A stretch of DNA of 11,092 nt from RUG11272 sp045226335 (GCA_045226335.1 JBGVCH010000101.1:1-11092), one strand, 5' to 3'. Shown: positions 1-6,448, counted from the first letter of the stretch. Notes: generated by a model from the sequence alone, not told the origin. A program made the numbers and translations.

Positions 1-1
1 C

Positions 2-634
2 GGCGCCTGGGACTTCGAGGGGGCCGAGCTGATTTATGACGACGACGACCGCGGCCGACTTCCCGGTCAGCAGCGCGGCGCCGTCCAGCCGGGCTACAAG
101 GAGCGTCAGATCACCCTGGAGACCTTCGACGAAGACTACGGCGAGGGATATGTGCTGCTTCAGCTCCTGGCCCTGCAGGGAAACGCGGTCACCGTGGTGG
201 GTTCCACCGTGCTGTGCATCCCGCCGGCGGAGGCCGACCCCGCCCTGTCCGTCACGGCCCCGGCCTCCTTCTGCCCCGACCTCGGGGAAGAGTGCACCCT
301 GATCGTGGCCCACGCCGTGCCCTGCGAGCTCACCGTCTCCGTGACGGACGCCGACGGCCGGCTGGTCCGCCGGCTGGCCGCCCGGGATCCCTCCCGGCCG
401 GAGCAGCTGGTGCCCACTGCCTCCTCCTTCACCTGGAGCGGCCGCCTCACCGACGGCACCTTTGCCCCCGCCGGGACCTACACCCTGCGGGTGAGCGCCG
501 TGGTGGGCGACACGCTGTGGCGCGCCGACGACACGGAAGTGACCCTGAAGGAATGGGAGCCGCCCGTCCTGCCGCTGTACTACCTGTATCTTCGCCCATT
601 GCCCGGCTTTATCCGGCCGGAACTTCTCCGATGA
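2..634 (+). CDS. C-terminal part of a protein with a FlgD-like Ig domain (5' truncated)
   Basis: An open frame enters from the left edge and runs to TGA at 632-634, giving 210 visible residues with no start. Roughly residues 90-180 read like the FlgD Ig-like repeat. A strand with VSVTDADGRLVRRL is followed by a W-x-G-x-x-x-D-G segment and then PAGTYTLRVSAV, the usual 'aGtYtyrv' ending of that fold. The stretch before it is acidic (a run of four Asp near residue 13) and strand-rich, and may be another Ig-like unit. The last 20 residues are rich in Tyr, Leu and Pro, with no sorting motif that I recognise. Such domains occur in large secreted or surface proteins, so an extracellular role is inferred, but the catalytic or main part lies outside the window. 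The next gene starts 12 bases later, so co-transcription is likely. Confidence 0.7.
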   Translation, partial: GAWDFEGAELIYDDDDRGRLPGQQRGAVQPGYKERQITLETFDEDYGEGYVLLQLLALQGNAVTVVGSTVLCIPPAEADPALSVTAPASFCPDLGEECTLIVAHAVPCELTVSVTDADGRLVRRLAARDPSRPEQLVPTASSFTWSGRLTDGTFAPAGTYTLRVSAVVGDTLWRADDTEVTLKEWEPPVLPLYYLYLRPLPGFIRPELLR

Positions 635-646
635 GAGGCTGATCCC

Positions 647-1771
647 ATGAACATGAAATCCCGATCCCTGCACAACCTGCTGCGCCTGCTGGTGACCGCC
701 CTGGGCGCAGGTCTGGGCGCCGCCCTGGTGGCCGGAGCCCTCTCCCTGATCCGCGCCGCCAGCCCCACCTTCTCCCTGCCGCCGCTGGACGTGGCCCTGA
801 CCTATGTGGCCGTCTGCGCGCTGGGCGCGGCGATCCTCTTTATCTTTTCCGAGCGGATCGTGAACTGGATGGCCCGGCTGTTCTCCGCCACGGTGCAGAA
901 GGTGGACAGCATCCCCGCCAGCCGGCTGATGCCCGCGGTCTTCGGCCTGCTGATCGGCCTGGTGATCGCCGCCCTGATCTCCGTGATTTACAGCCGCATG
1001 GGCAACTCCATCTTCACCACCGTGGTCACCGCCATCACCTACATCACCATGGGTTTGCTGGGCTACACCATCGGGTACCGCCGTTCCGCGGACGTGAACC
1101 GGCAGTTCAGCCGGACGTTCCGCTCCGGCGGCAAAAAGCTCCGGGGCAAGCGGAAGCAGAAAGCCCCCGCCGCCCCGGTGAAGCTCATCGACACCTCCGC
1201 CCTGATCGACGGCCGCGTGGCGGATGTCAGCGCCTGCGGTTTCCTGGACGGTGTGCTGGTGGTCCCCGGCTTTGTGGTGGACGAGCTGAAGACGGTGGCC
1301 GAGTCCCCTGATCCGGTCCGCCGGGCCAAGGGAAAGCGTGGCATAGAGATCCTGGAGCAGCTTCAAAAGACCCGGGGAGAGTTCTTCCGGAACGACAACA
1401 CCGACTACGAGGACACGGACGACGCGGACGTGAAGCTGCTCCGGCTGGCCCGGGACAACGACGCCGCCGTCATCACCGGCGACTACAGCCTGAACCGCGC
1501 GGCCCAGGTCAGCGGGATCCGGGTGCTCTCCATCGACTCCCTGGCCTCCGCCCTCCGCCCCGCGCTGGTGGCCGGGGAAACCGTCGCCATCGAGATCGTC
1601 AAGGAAGGCCGCGAGGCCAGCCAGGGTGTCGGTTACCTGCCCGACGGCACCATGGTGGTGGTGGACGGCGGCCGGAACCATGTTGGCGAAAGCCTTCAGG
1701 CCCAGGTGACCAGTGTGCTGCAGACCAACGCCGGGCGCATGATATTCGCCAGGGCAGTCACGGAGGGTTGA
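647..1771 (+). CDS. Membrane PIN-TRAM domain protein (YacL-like)
   Basis: The 374-residue product has about four hydrophobic segments (near residues 14-36, 47-68, 95-115 and 122-143), a basic linker (about 150-175), a PIN nuclease domain (about 178-300) and a C-terminal TRAM-type RNA-binding domain (about 302-372). PIN acidic residues are visible: D182 in IDTSALIDGR, D188, E213 in VVDEL, the acidic cluster around 258-261, and D279 in ITGDYSLN. This is the architecture and length of Bacillus YacL and related Bacillota proteins. The family is probably a membrane-tethered RNase or RNA-binding protein, but its substrate is not established to my knowledge. ATG 647 follows GAGAGG at 633-638 with suitable spacing; a second ATG two codons on is less well placed. 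Its TGA at 1769-1771 lies just before the dtd start. All PIN acidic positions look intact, so activity is plausible. Confidence 0.9.
   Translation: MNMKSRSLHNLLRLLVTALGAGLGAALVAGALSLIRAASPTFSLPPLDVALTYVAVCALGAAILFIFSERIVNWMARLFSATVQKVDSIPASRLMPAVFGLLIGLVIAALISVIYSRMGNSIFTTVVTAITYITMGLLGYTIGYRRSADVNRQFSRTFRSGGKKLRGKRKQKAPAAPVKLIDTSALIDGRVADVSACGFLDGVLVVPGFVVDELKTVAESPDPVRRAKGKRGIEILEQLQKTRGEFFRNDNTDYEDTDDADVKLLRLARDNDAAVITGDYSLNRAAQVSGIRVLSIDSLASALRPALVAGETVAIEIVKEGREASQGVGYLPDGTMVVVDGGRNHVGESLQAQVTSVLQTNAGRMIFARAVTEG
1761..1767 (+). promoter_or_regulatory. Ribosome binding site that sets the dtd start
   Basis: CGGAGGG lies six bases before ATG 1774. It favours that ATG over the in-frame TTG at 1768, which would sit directly on the Shine-Dalgarno sequence. 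The site is inside the last codons of the upstream PIN-TRAM gene, so the two genes are probably translationally linked. Confidence 0.8.
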
Positions 1772-1773
1772 GA

Positions 1774-2223
1774 ATGCGCTGTGTGATCCAGAAAGTCACG
1801 GAAGCCAACGTCACCGTCGGGGACGAGACCGTCGGCGCCATCGGGAAGGGCTTCATGGTGCTCATCGGCGTGTCCGTGGAGGACACGGAGGCCGACGTCC
1901 GCTACATGGCCGAGAAGGTGCCCAATCTCCGAATCTTCGAGGATGAGGCCGGCAAGCTGAACCGGTCCCTGCTGGACGCAGGCGGCGCGATCCTGGCCGT
2001 GAGCCAGTTCACCCTGTACGGGGACACCCGGGGGCAGCGCCGCCCCGGATTCACCAGGGCCGCCCGGCCCGAGCAGGCCGAAGCCCTGTACACCCGGCTG
2101 GTGGAAATCTGGCGCGGGAAGGGCATTCGCGTGGAGACCGGCCGTTTCCGCACGGAAATGCAGGTGCGCCTGGTGAACGACGGCCCCTGCACCATTTTGA
2201 TGGATTCCGAGAAGACCATCTGA
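1774..2223 (+). CDS. dtd: D-aminoacyl-tRNA deacylase
   Basis: The 149-residue protein matches the usual DTD length (about 145-150) and starts MRCVIQKV, as the family does. DTD hydrolyses D-amino acids (and glycine) mischarged on tRNA, keeping translation homochiral in the cytoplasm. Both active-site signatures are present: SQFTLY at 77-82, with the catalytic-region Thr at 80, and the Gly-cisPro motif in NDGPCT at 135-140 (G137, P138). The intervening GDTRGQRRPGF is also typical. ATG 1774 is chosen because CGGAGGG sits six bases upstream and because family members begin at this Met. The stop at 2221-2223 is followed after 11 bases by the next gene. In many Bacillota dtd follows relA; here it follows the PIN-TRAM gene instead. 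I see nothing abnormal in it. Confidence 0.97.
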   Translation: MRCVIQKVTEANVTVGDETVGAIGKGFMVLIGVSVEDTEADVRYMAEKVPNLRIFEDEAGKLNRSLLDAGGAILAVSQFTLYGDTRGQRRPGFTRAARPEQAEALYTRLVEIWRGKGIRVETGRFRTEMQVRLVNDGPCTILMDSEKTI

Positions 2224-2234
2224 CGGAGGAAACC

Positions 2235-2732
2235 ATGGCCGAGGACGCGCTGGCCCGGTGCCGGGCCCTGCTGGCAGACCTTACGCCGCTTAATACGGAC
2301 TGCGGTCTGTTTTGCGGCGCGGCCTGCTGTACATCCGTGCCCGGCGAGGAAACCGGCATGCTGCTCTTCCCCGGGGAGGAAGCTCTCGCCGCGATGGAGC
2401 CCGGCTGGACCGTGCGGGACACGGAGGCCGGCCGGCTGCTGATCTGCAGCGGGTGCTGCAGCCGGGAGAACCGTCCGCTGGCCTGCAGGCTTTTCCCGCT
2501 TCTGCCCCTGATCCGGGACGGCGGGATCAAAGTCGCGATGGACGCCCGGGCCAGAGCGGTGTGCCCCCTGGCCGCCGACGGGGTGCAGGGATGCCGGCCG
2601 GACTTTGTCGAAGCCGTCCGGCAGTGCGGAAAGATCCTTTATGATGACCCGGACCGGCGGGAATTCCTGCTCGCCCTGACCCGTTCCCATGACGCCCTTC
2701 GGGCGTTGCAGCGTGAATTCGGAGGTGGTTGA
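2235..2732 (+). CDS. Cysteine-rich YkgJ-like putative metal- or cluster-binding protein
   Basis: The 165-residue product has 12 cysteines. Two groups stand out: C23-x3-C27-x3-C31-C32 near the N-terminus, and C71-x2-C74-C75 followed by NRPLACRLFPLLP with C84. The motif R-P-x-x-C-R-x-F-P after paired cysteines is characteristic of the YkgJ/UPF0153 cysteine-cluster family, thought to bind zinc or an iron-sulfur cluster. Further Cys at 110, 120 and 131 could complete a site. No signal peptide or membrane segment is visible, so it should be cytoplasmic. GGAGGA at 2225-2230 lies just before ATG 2235, 11 bases after dtd, and the TGA directly abuts the methyltransferase ATG. The biochemical role is unknown. 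Family assignment rests on cysteine spacing and the CRLFP motif only, so it is moderate. Confidence 0.7.
   Translation: MAEDALARCRALLADLTPLNTDCGLFCGAACCTSVPGEETGMLLFPGEEALAAMEPGWTVRDTEAGRLLICSGCCSRENRPLACRLFPLLPLIRDGGIKVAMDARARAVCPLAADGVQGCRPDFVEAVRQCGKILYDDPDRREFLLALTRSHDALRALQREFGGG
2721..2728 (+). promoter_or_regulatory. Strong ribosome binding site for the DNA methyltransferase
   Basis: GGAGGTGG lies inside the last codons of the YkgJ-like gene, where it encodes the terminal Gly-Gly-Gly run. It sits about six bases before ATG 2733, which itself follows the TGA at 2730-2732 without a gap. This supports ATG 2733 as the start and coupled translation of the two genes. Confidence 0.75.
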
Positions 2733-3956
2733 ATGTTCCGTCAGGCAACCGTGACCCAAGCGCTTTTCGGAGAGGGCGGCAGCGCGTTCCTGCAGCTGGA
2801 TGCCGCCGTTCCCCAGGAAGCCCTGACTCGCTGTGCCGGGCAGGCCCAGGCGGTCTACATCGACCCGCCCTTCCTGACCGGCGACGTCTACCAGCGCAAG
2901 CTTCTTTTCGGAGAAAGCGGCTGGCAGAGCGAAAAACCGACCATAGTCTTATCCGGCTTCGCGGACCGGTTTCAGAGCCGGGAGGCTTACCTTGACCTGC
3001 TGCGGGGTTTTCTGGAGAACGCCCGCATACTGCTGGCCGACACCGGTGTGCTGATGCTTCATCTGGACTGGCGAGCCTCCGCCCATGCCCGGCTGCTGTG
3101 CGACGATATTTTTGGCGAAAGCTGTTTCATCAACGAGGTCATCTGGGCCTACGAGAGCGGCGGCCGCTCCCGGCGAACCTTCAGCCGCAAGCATGATACC
3201 ATTCTGCTCTACGGCAAGACCCCGGACTGGCGGCTGGACCCCACCCGGGCCGCCGTCCCCCGCTCCAGCCGGCGCCGCAGCCACATGAAGCGCATCGTGG
3301 ACGAGAACGGCCGGCCCTGCAGCGTCATCGTCAGCAACGGCAAAGAGTACCGCTATTACGATGACGACCCCATCAGCCTGGGGGACGTGTGGAGCGACAT
3401 CAGCCACCTGCAGCAGCGGGATCCGGAGCGCAACGGCTGGCCCACCCAGAAGCCCGCCGCCCTGCTGAGAAGGCTGCTGTCCTGCGTGCTGGAGCCCGGC
3501 GACCTGGCCGTGGACCTGTGCAGCGGCTCCGGAACCACCGCCGCCGTGGCCCGGGAGCTGGGCTGCCGCTTTCTGTGCACCGACCTGTCCCCGGAAGCGC
3601 TGGTCACGGGGGCTGTGCGCCTGAAGCTGGACGGCTTCCGGCTGGAGCAGGCCGCGCCCATGGACAGCGCCGCCCTGTACGGTGACGTGAGCGCCGACGG
3701 CCTGATGCTGCTGACGGGGTTTGACGCTGCCAATCCGGCGTTCCCGAAGGACGAAAACCCGCTGGACGCGCTGAACGCCTGGGTGCCCGGCCGGGTCACC
3801 GGGGACACGTTTGTCCGGGAGGGAGACGTCTTCCGCCGGAGCAGGCGGCACCCCGCCCTGCCGCCCATGACGCTGCTGGCCTCCGGGGACGGGATTCCCG
3901 CCGTCTGGACCGCCGACGCCGCGGGCCTCGCCAGGGTCTTTGTCTGGGAAGCCTGA
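2733..3956 (+). CDS. Solitary site-specific DNA methyltransferase (N6-adenine/N4-cytosine type, beta class)
   Basis: The 407-residue protein transfers a methyl group from S-adenosylmethionine to an exocyclic amino group in DNA. The catalytic motif IV, DPPF at 44-47 in VYIDPPFLTG, comes first. It is followed by LMLHLDWR (107-114), EVIWAYESGG and FSRKHDTILLYGK (150-162), and then WPTQKPAALLRRLL (236-249). The SAM-binding motif I is D-L-C-S-G-S-G-T-T (261-269), where relatives usually have DPFCGSGTT or DxFxGSGTT. The order IV then I is the beta class. DPPF fits either base, so the target is not assignable. Residues 292-407 extend past the catalytic core and I do not recognise them; they may help in recognition. 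No restriction enzyme, specificity subunit or Vsr gene adjoins it, so it looks like an orphan regulatory or maintenance methyltransferase. It is the last gene of the operon. Confidence 0.92.
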   Translation: MFRQATVTQALFGEGGSAFLQLDAAVPQEALTRCAGQAQAVYIDPPFLTGDVYQRKLLFGESGWQSEKPTIVLSGFADRFQSREAYLDLLRGFLENARILLADTGVLMLHLDWRASAHARLLCDDIFGESCFINEVIWAYESGGRSRRTFSRKHDTILLYGKTPDWRLDPTRAAVPRSSRRRSHMKRIVDENGRPCSVIVSNGKEYRYYDDDPISLGDVWSDISHLQQRDPERNGWPTQKPAALLRRLLSCVLEPGDLAVDLCSGSGTTAAVARELGCRFLCTDLSPEALVTGAVRLKLDGFRLEQAAPMDSAALYGDVSADGLMLLTGFDAANPAFPKDENPLDALNAWVPGRVTGDTFVREGDVFRRSRRHPALPPMTLLASGDGIPAVWTADAAGLARVFVWEA

Positions 3957-3966
3957 AGCGCGCAAA

Positions 3967-4006
3967 AAGACCGGAGAAGCCGCTTGCGAGCAGTCTCTCC
4001 GGTTTT
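3967..4006. terminator. Bidirectional intrinsic terminator between convergent operons
   Basis: CCGGAGA at 3971-3977 pairs exactly with TCTCCGG at 3996-4002, extended by flanking A/T pairs. The 18-base loop contains a small inner hairpin (GCT-TGCG-AGC at 3982-3991). On the plus strand a TTTTGTTGT tract follows; on the minus strand the complement of 3964-3970 gives TCTTTTT. It therefore can end both the methyltransferase operon (stop at 3956) and the cellulase operon, whose last stop is at 4013-4015. Confidence 0.8.
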
Positions 4007-4012
4007 GTTGTG

Positions 4013-4459
4013 TCATTCACGCTGGAAGATCAGGGTGCCGTTCTCTGTGTCGATGGCCAGGCTGTTGCCGGTGATGTTCCACAGGTGGGCCTCATCCTTG
4101 TTCAGGCTGAAGGTCCTGTCGGTTCCCGGAAAGAAGAGACTGCTGCCAAGGCTGAGCCTGTCCCCGTCCGCGTGCCAGGTGAAATCCGTCTCATCCCGGC
4201 TGCTCTCCTCGTCTCCCCGGCGGATCCAGGTGAGGGTCCCCTGCCCGTCCCACTGGAACATCAGCTGGACGTACAGCCGGTTGTCCGCCAACGGCTGGCC
4301 GTTCATCGTCGTGAGGTACCAGGAGCCCTCCAGTGCGTTGCGGCCCTGCAGTCCGATGAAAAACATCACCGCCAGGGCCATCACCACCAGGGTCCCCAGG
4401 ATGATCATCACGACCCGGTTCCGCCGGGCTCTTTTCCAGTTTTCATAGGAGCTGTTCAT
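4013..4459 (-). CDS. Membrane-anchored protein with one lipocalin-like beta domain
   Basis: The 148-residue product has a short basic N-terminus (KRARRNR, 9-15), one hydrophobic segment (about 16-37) and an outward domain at about 43-148. That domain begins EGSWYLTTMNG and ends SLAIDTENGTLIFQRE. The opening G-x-W-x-L-x-x-x-N-G and the closing L-x-F-[QK] match both domain copies in the upstream neighbour, so the two genes share a domain family. The pattern recalls small lipocalin-like or DUF5640-type beta barrels of Clostridia, but I cannot name a family with confidence or give a ligand. ATG 4459 overlaps the upstream TGA by one base; an in-frame GTG at 4462 is also possible. No clear Shine-Dalgarno sequence is visible, so translation is probably coupled to the gene before it. 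It is the last gene of the cellulase operon, and its stop abuts the shared terminator. Confidence 0.8.
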   Translation of the reverse strand: MNSSYENWKRARRNRVVMIILGTLVVMALAVMFFIGLQGRNALEGSWYLTTMNGQPLADNRLYVQLMFQWDGQGTLTWIRRGDEESSRDETDFTWHADGDRLSLGSSLFFPGTDRTFSLNKDEAHLWNITGNSLAIDTENGTLIFQRE

Positions 4460-5109
4460 CACTTTTGCTTGAAGATCAGCGTCTGATCACCGATCTGAAT
4501 CGCAACAACGCCGCCATCACGGTCATACATGCAGACGGCTTCCTTCGCGGTGTTGTCAAACTGTCCGCCATAGGTGTTGACAATATCGAAACCGAAGTTG
4601 GCGAAATTCCCTGTCAGCTTGCTGGTGACAGAATTGTACTCGAACCCGCCGTAGGTGTTGTCCCCATGGGTGAACACGACCTTCTTGCTGTCAACGAACT
4701 CAACCTGAACTGTCCCGTCAGCTGCAATTTTGCTGTTGACATCATCCGAAGCGCCATTGATGCCGGTCAGTTTCCATTTTCCGGAGGGCGTCGGTGCCGA
4801 GCCGTTCTCAACCAGCTTGAACCGCAGGGTCGCGCTGCTGATTTTCAGTGTCAGCTCCTTGTCGTTGATCTCATAGGTCGCGACGGAGTTTACGTCGAGG
4901 CCGGTGAGACCGACCACTGTCCCCAGGAAGCCGAAGTCACCCTTGATCTCCCGTCGGTTCTGGTCGTGGTCCATGTCCCTGGCGCCGGTGATCAGGGTCG
5001 TGATCCTGGCCTTTCCGTTGCTCAGGAATTCGATGTTGACCAGGTCGCCGTTTTCAATGGCGATGTTCCGATTCACGCCCTCAATGTCGTAGAGGGACCA
5101 GGATCCCGA
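4016..5109 (-). repeat. Three diverged copies of one small beta domain across two adjacent genes
   Basis: The copies lie at about 4807-5109 (starting SGSWSLYDIEG), 4462-4785 (starting SGKWKLTGING) and 4016-4333 (starting EGSWYLTTMNG). Each opens with G-x-W-x-L-x-x-[IM]-[EN]-G, has an early strand of the type V-x-[IVL]-x-F, and closes with hydrophobic strands ending L-[RI]-F-[KQ]. Copies one and two are in the 245-residue protein and copy three is in the 148-residue protein. Protein-level similarity is modest, so the duplications are old. This was aligned by eye. Confidence 0.6.
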
Positions 5110-5196
5110 TACCGGTTTGTAGGTGAGTTTGTGGTATAGGAACACGCCCAGCACCGCCACCACGATCAGGAGAAGAAAGATTAAAAGTTTCTTCAT
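4459..5196 (-). CDS. Membrane-anchored protein with two lipocalin-like beta domains
   Basis: The 245-residue protein starts MKKLLIFLLL with one hydrophobic segment (about 3-21), lacking an obvious signal-peptidase site, so it is probably anchored with the rest outside. Two related domains follow, at about 30-130 and 138-245, joined by a short NGSAPTP linker. They open SGSWSLYDIEG and SGKWKLTGING, and close ATLRFKLVE and QTLIFKQK. Predicted strands alternate with Gly/Asn-rich turns; no catalytic motif is seen. ATG 5196 overlaps the cellulase TGA in an ATGA junction (5193-5196), with AGGAGG about ten bases upstream inside the cellulase end. Three 60-base lines here (4501-4680) hold 97 G+C of 180, about 54%, well below the flanking genes. 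A role in binding cell-surface or carbohydrate material beside the cellulase is only inferred from context. Confidence 0.82.
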   Translation of the reverse strand: MKKLLIFLLLIVVAVLGVFLYHKLTYKPVSGSWSLYDIEGVNRNIAIENGDLVNIEFLSNGKARITTLITGARDMDHDQNRREIKGDFGFLGTVVGLTGLDVNSVATYEINDKELTLKISSATLRFKLVENGSAPTPSGKWKLTGINGASDDVNSKIAADGTVQVEFVDSKKVVFTHGDNTYGGFEYNSVTSKLTGNFANFGFDIVNTYGGQFDNTAKEAVCMYDRDGGVVAIQIGDQTLIFKQK

Positions 5197-6374
5197 TGCG
5201 CCATTTCCTCCTCAAGCACAGGCATTCTGTAGGTCATCATGGTCTCGACGATTTCGGGGAAAACCCATTCGGCGGTTTTGCGGCTGATGATGCCCAGTTT
5301 CTCGCCGCTGCCGGAGAATCCGCCGTTATCCCACCAGCACACGGGGATGCCGCGGGAGGAGGCCAGGGCCACGTAGTAGGCCAGCCAGTCCACACGGGTC
5401 TGCAGGTTGTCCTTGTCCACCGCGCCCATCTCGCTGATGATCGCGGGAATGCCCTTCGAAATGTAGTTCTCGTAGATCACCTTGATGACCCAGGCGATGT
5501 CGTTGCGGTCCCTGGGAGTGAAATCCGCCGTGCCGTTGAGGTTCAGGGCAAAGTTGTAGGGCGTGTAGGCGTGGACCGCCACGATGATCTTGTTGTCCGC
5601 CGTGTCCTCCGGCAGGATGAAGAAGGACGGGTCCGTGCTGCCGGGCGCCGCGGCGTAGCCGGGGACCAGCAGGTAGCGGTCGGCGTTGTGCCCGCCGGCG
5701 GCCCGGACGGTGTCCACAAACAGCTGGTTCAGCCGGTTGATGCAGTCCACCGCGTCGACGCACTCGGCGTTGTTCATGTTGAGGTTCCACTCATGCGCCT
5801 TGCCCACCTGCCGGGGCTCGTTGAGGGACTCCAGGATCAGGTGCTCGTCGTAGTCGGCGAAGCGCTCCGCCAGCTGGCTCCAGATGGCCGTGAGGAACTT
5901 CGCGGAGGACTCGTAGTGTTCCGAATCCGGGTAGAAATAGTCGTAGCCTTCGTCGTGATGCGTGTTGAGGATGACGTACAGCCCCGCGTCGATGGCCCAG
6001 TCCGTCACTTCCTGCACCCGGTCCAGCCAGCGCTCGGAAATGTTGAAGTCCTTGTCCACGTGATCGTGCCACGACACGGGAATGCGGATAAAGCCGTAGC
6101 CCGCGTCCGCGACCGCCTGGATCAGCTCCCGCGTGGCAAAGTATCCCGTCCAGCCCCGCTCACTGTCCATCTCGCTGGGCAGCCAGTTCACGCCATGGGC
6201 ATCAAAGGTATTGCCCAGGTTCCAGCCCACCCCCAGCTTGCTCAGGTACACCATAGCCTCGTTGTCCGGGATCTCCATCCGCGACAGGTTCCACTCCGGG
6301 ATCTTGATCTCTTCCGCCGCCGCGACGCCGCAGACCATCACGAGGAGCAGCAGGATCGCCGTCCATTTTTTCAC
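5193..6374 (-). CDS. Secreted GH5 endoglucanase (subfamily 4-like cellulase)
   Basis: This is a 393-residue glycoside hydrolase of family 5 that would cleave beta-1,4-glucan, perhaps also xyloglucan or mannan, outside the cell by a retaining mechanism. A signal peptide (residues 1-20, ending GVAAA before EE) leads into a single (beta/alpha)8 domain. Hallmarks in order: GWNLGNTFDA (50-59), RIPVSWHDH (97-105), HH at 139-140, acid/base E186 in LESLNEPR, VHAYTPY (267-273), nucleophile E315 in IISEMGA, and CWWDNGG (346-352). The NEPR and GWNLGNT forms are typical of subfamily 4. No carbohydrate-binding module, dockerin or cell-wall anchor is present. C15 lacks a good lipobox, so lipoprotein processing is unlikely. 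The start is GTG 6372-6374, six bases after AAGGAGGA. It is the first gene of a three-gene operon, and its TGA overlaps the next ATG. Confidence 0.95.
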   Translation of the reverse strand: MKKWTAILLLLVMVCGVAAAEEIKIPEWNLSRMEIPDNEAMVYLSKLGVGWNLGNTFDAHGVNWLPSEMDSERGWTGYFATRELIQAVADAGYGFIRIPVSWHDHVDKDFNISERWLDRVQEVTDWAIDAGLYVILNTHHDEGYDYFYPDSEHYESSAKFLTAIWSQLAERFADYDEHLILESLNEPRQVGKAHEWNLNMNNAECVDAVDCINRLNQLFVDTVRAAGGHNADRYLLVPGYAAAPGSTDPSFFILPEDTADNKIIVAVHAYTPYNFALNLNGTADFTPRDRNDIAWVIKVIYENYISKGIPAIISEMGAVDKDNLQTRVDWLAYYVALASSRGIPVCWWDNGGFSGSGEKLGIISRKTAEWVFPEIVETMMTYRMPVLEEEMAQ

Positions 6375-6380
6375 AGTACA

Positions 6381-6388
6381 TCCTCCTT
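6381..6388 (-). promoter_or_regulatory. Ribosome binding site for the cellulase, supporting a GTG start
   Basis: On the minus strand AAGGAGGA lies six bases before GTG at 6374-6372. The encoded Met-Lys-Lys start of a signal peptide directly after it supports this non-ATG start. Confidence 0.8.
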
Positions 6389-6412
6389 CCGGATCTTCAT
6401 GTTCCTGCAGCC

Positions 6413-6441
6413 ATCATATCACGAAATACCCGTTTTGAAAA
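6413..6441 (-). promoter_or_regulatory. Probable sigma-A promoter of the cellulase operon
   Basis: On the minus strand, TATGAT (6418-6413) is preceded by TGA, giving an extended -10. A weaker -35, TTTTCA (6441-6436), lies 17 bases upstream. A start of transcription near 6406 would leave a leader of about 30 bases. An imperfect palindrome (6437-6448) overlaps the -35, so repression at this site is possible. Confidence 0.7.
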
Positions 6442-6448
6442 GCGTTTC
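6437..6448. promoter_or_regulatory. Candidate operator over the cellulase -35 box
   Basis: GAAAAGCGTTTC is a 12-base palindrome with one mismatched pair (6441/6444) centred at 6442/6443. The GAAA...TTTC arms resemble LacI-family operators, which control many glycosidase operons. However, the centre reads GC rather than the usual CG, and the spacing does not fit a CcpA cre site exactly. It sits on the -35 of the cellulase promoter and about 30 bases from the divergent promoter. Confidence 0.35.

Noticed and set aside
2949..4016. A 355-codon minus-strand frame opposite the methyltransferase
   Set aside because: The sense strand encodes an intact methyltransferase with all motifs. The antisense product is Gly, Gln, Val and Ala rich and runs through the terminator.
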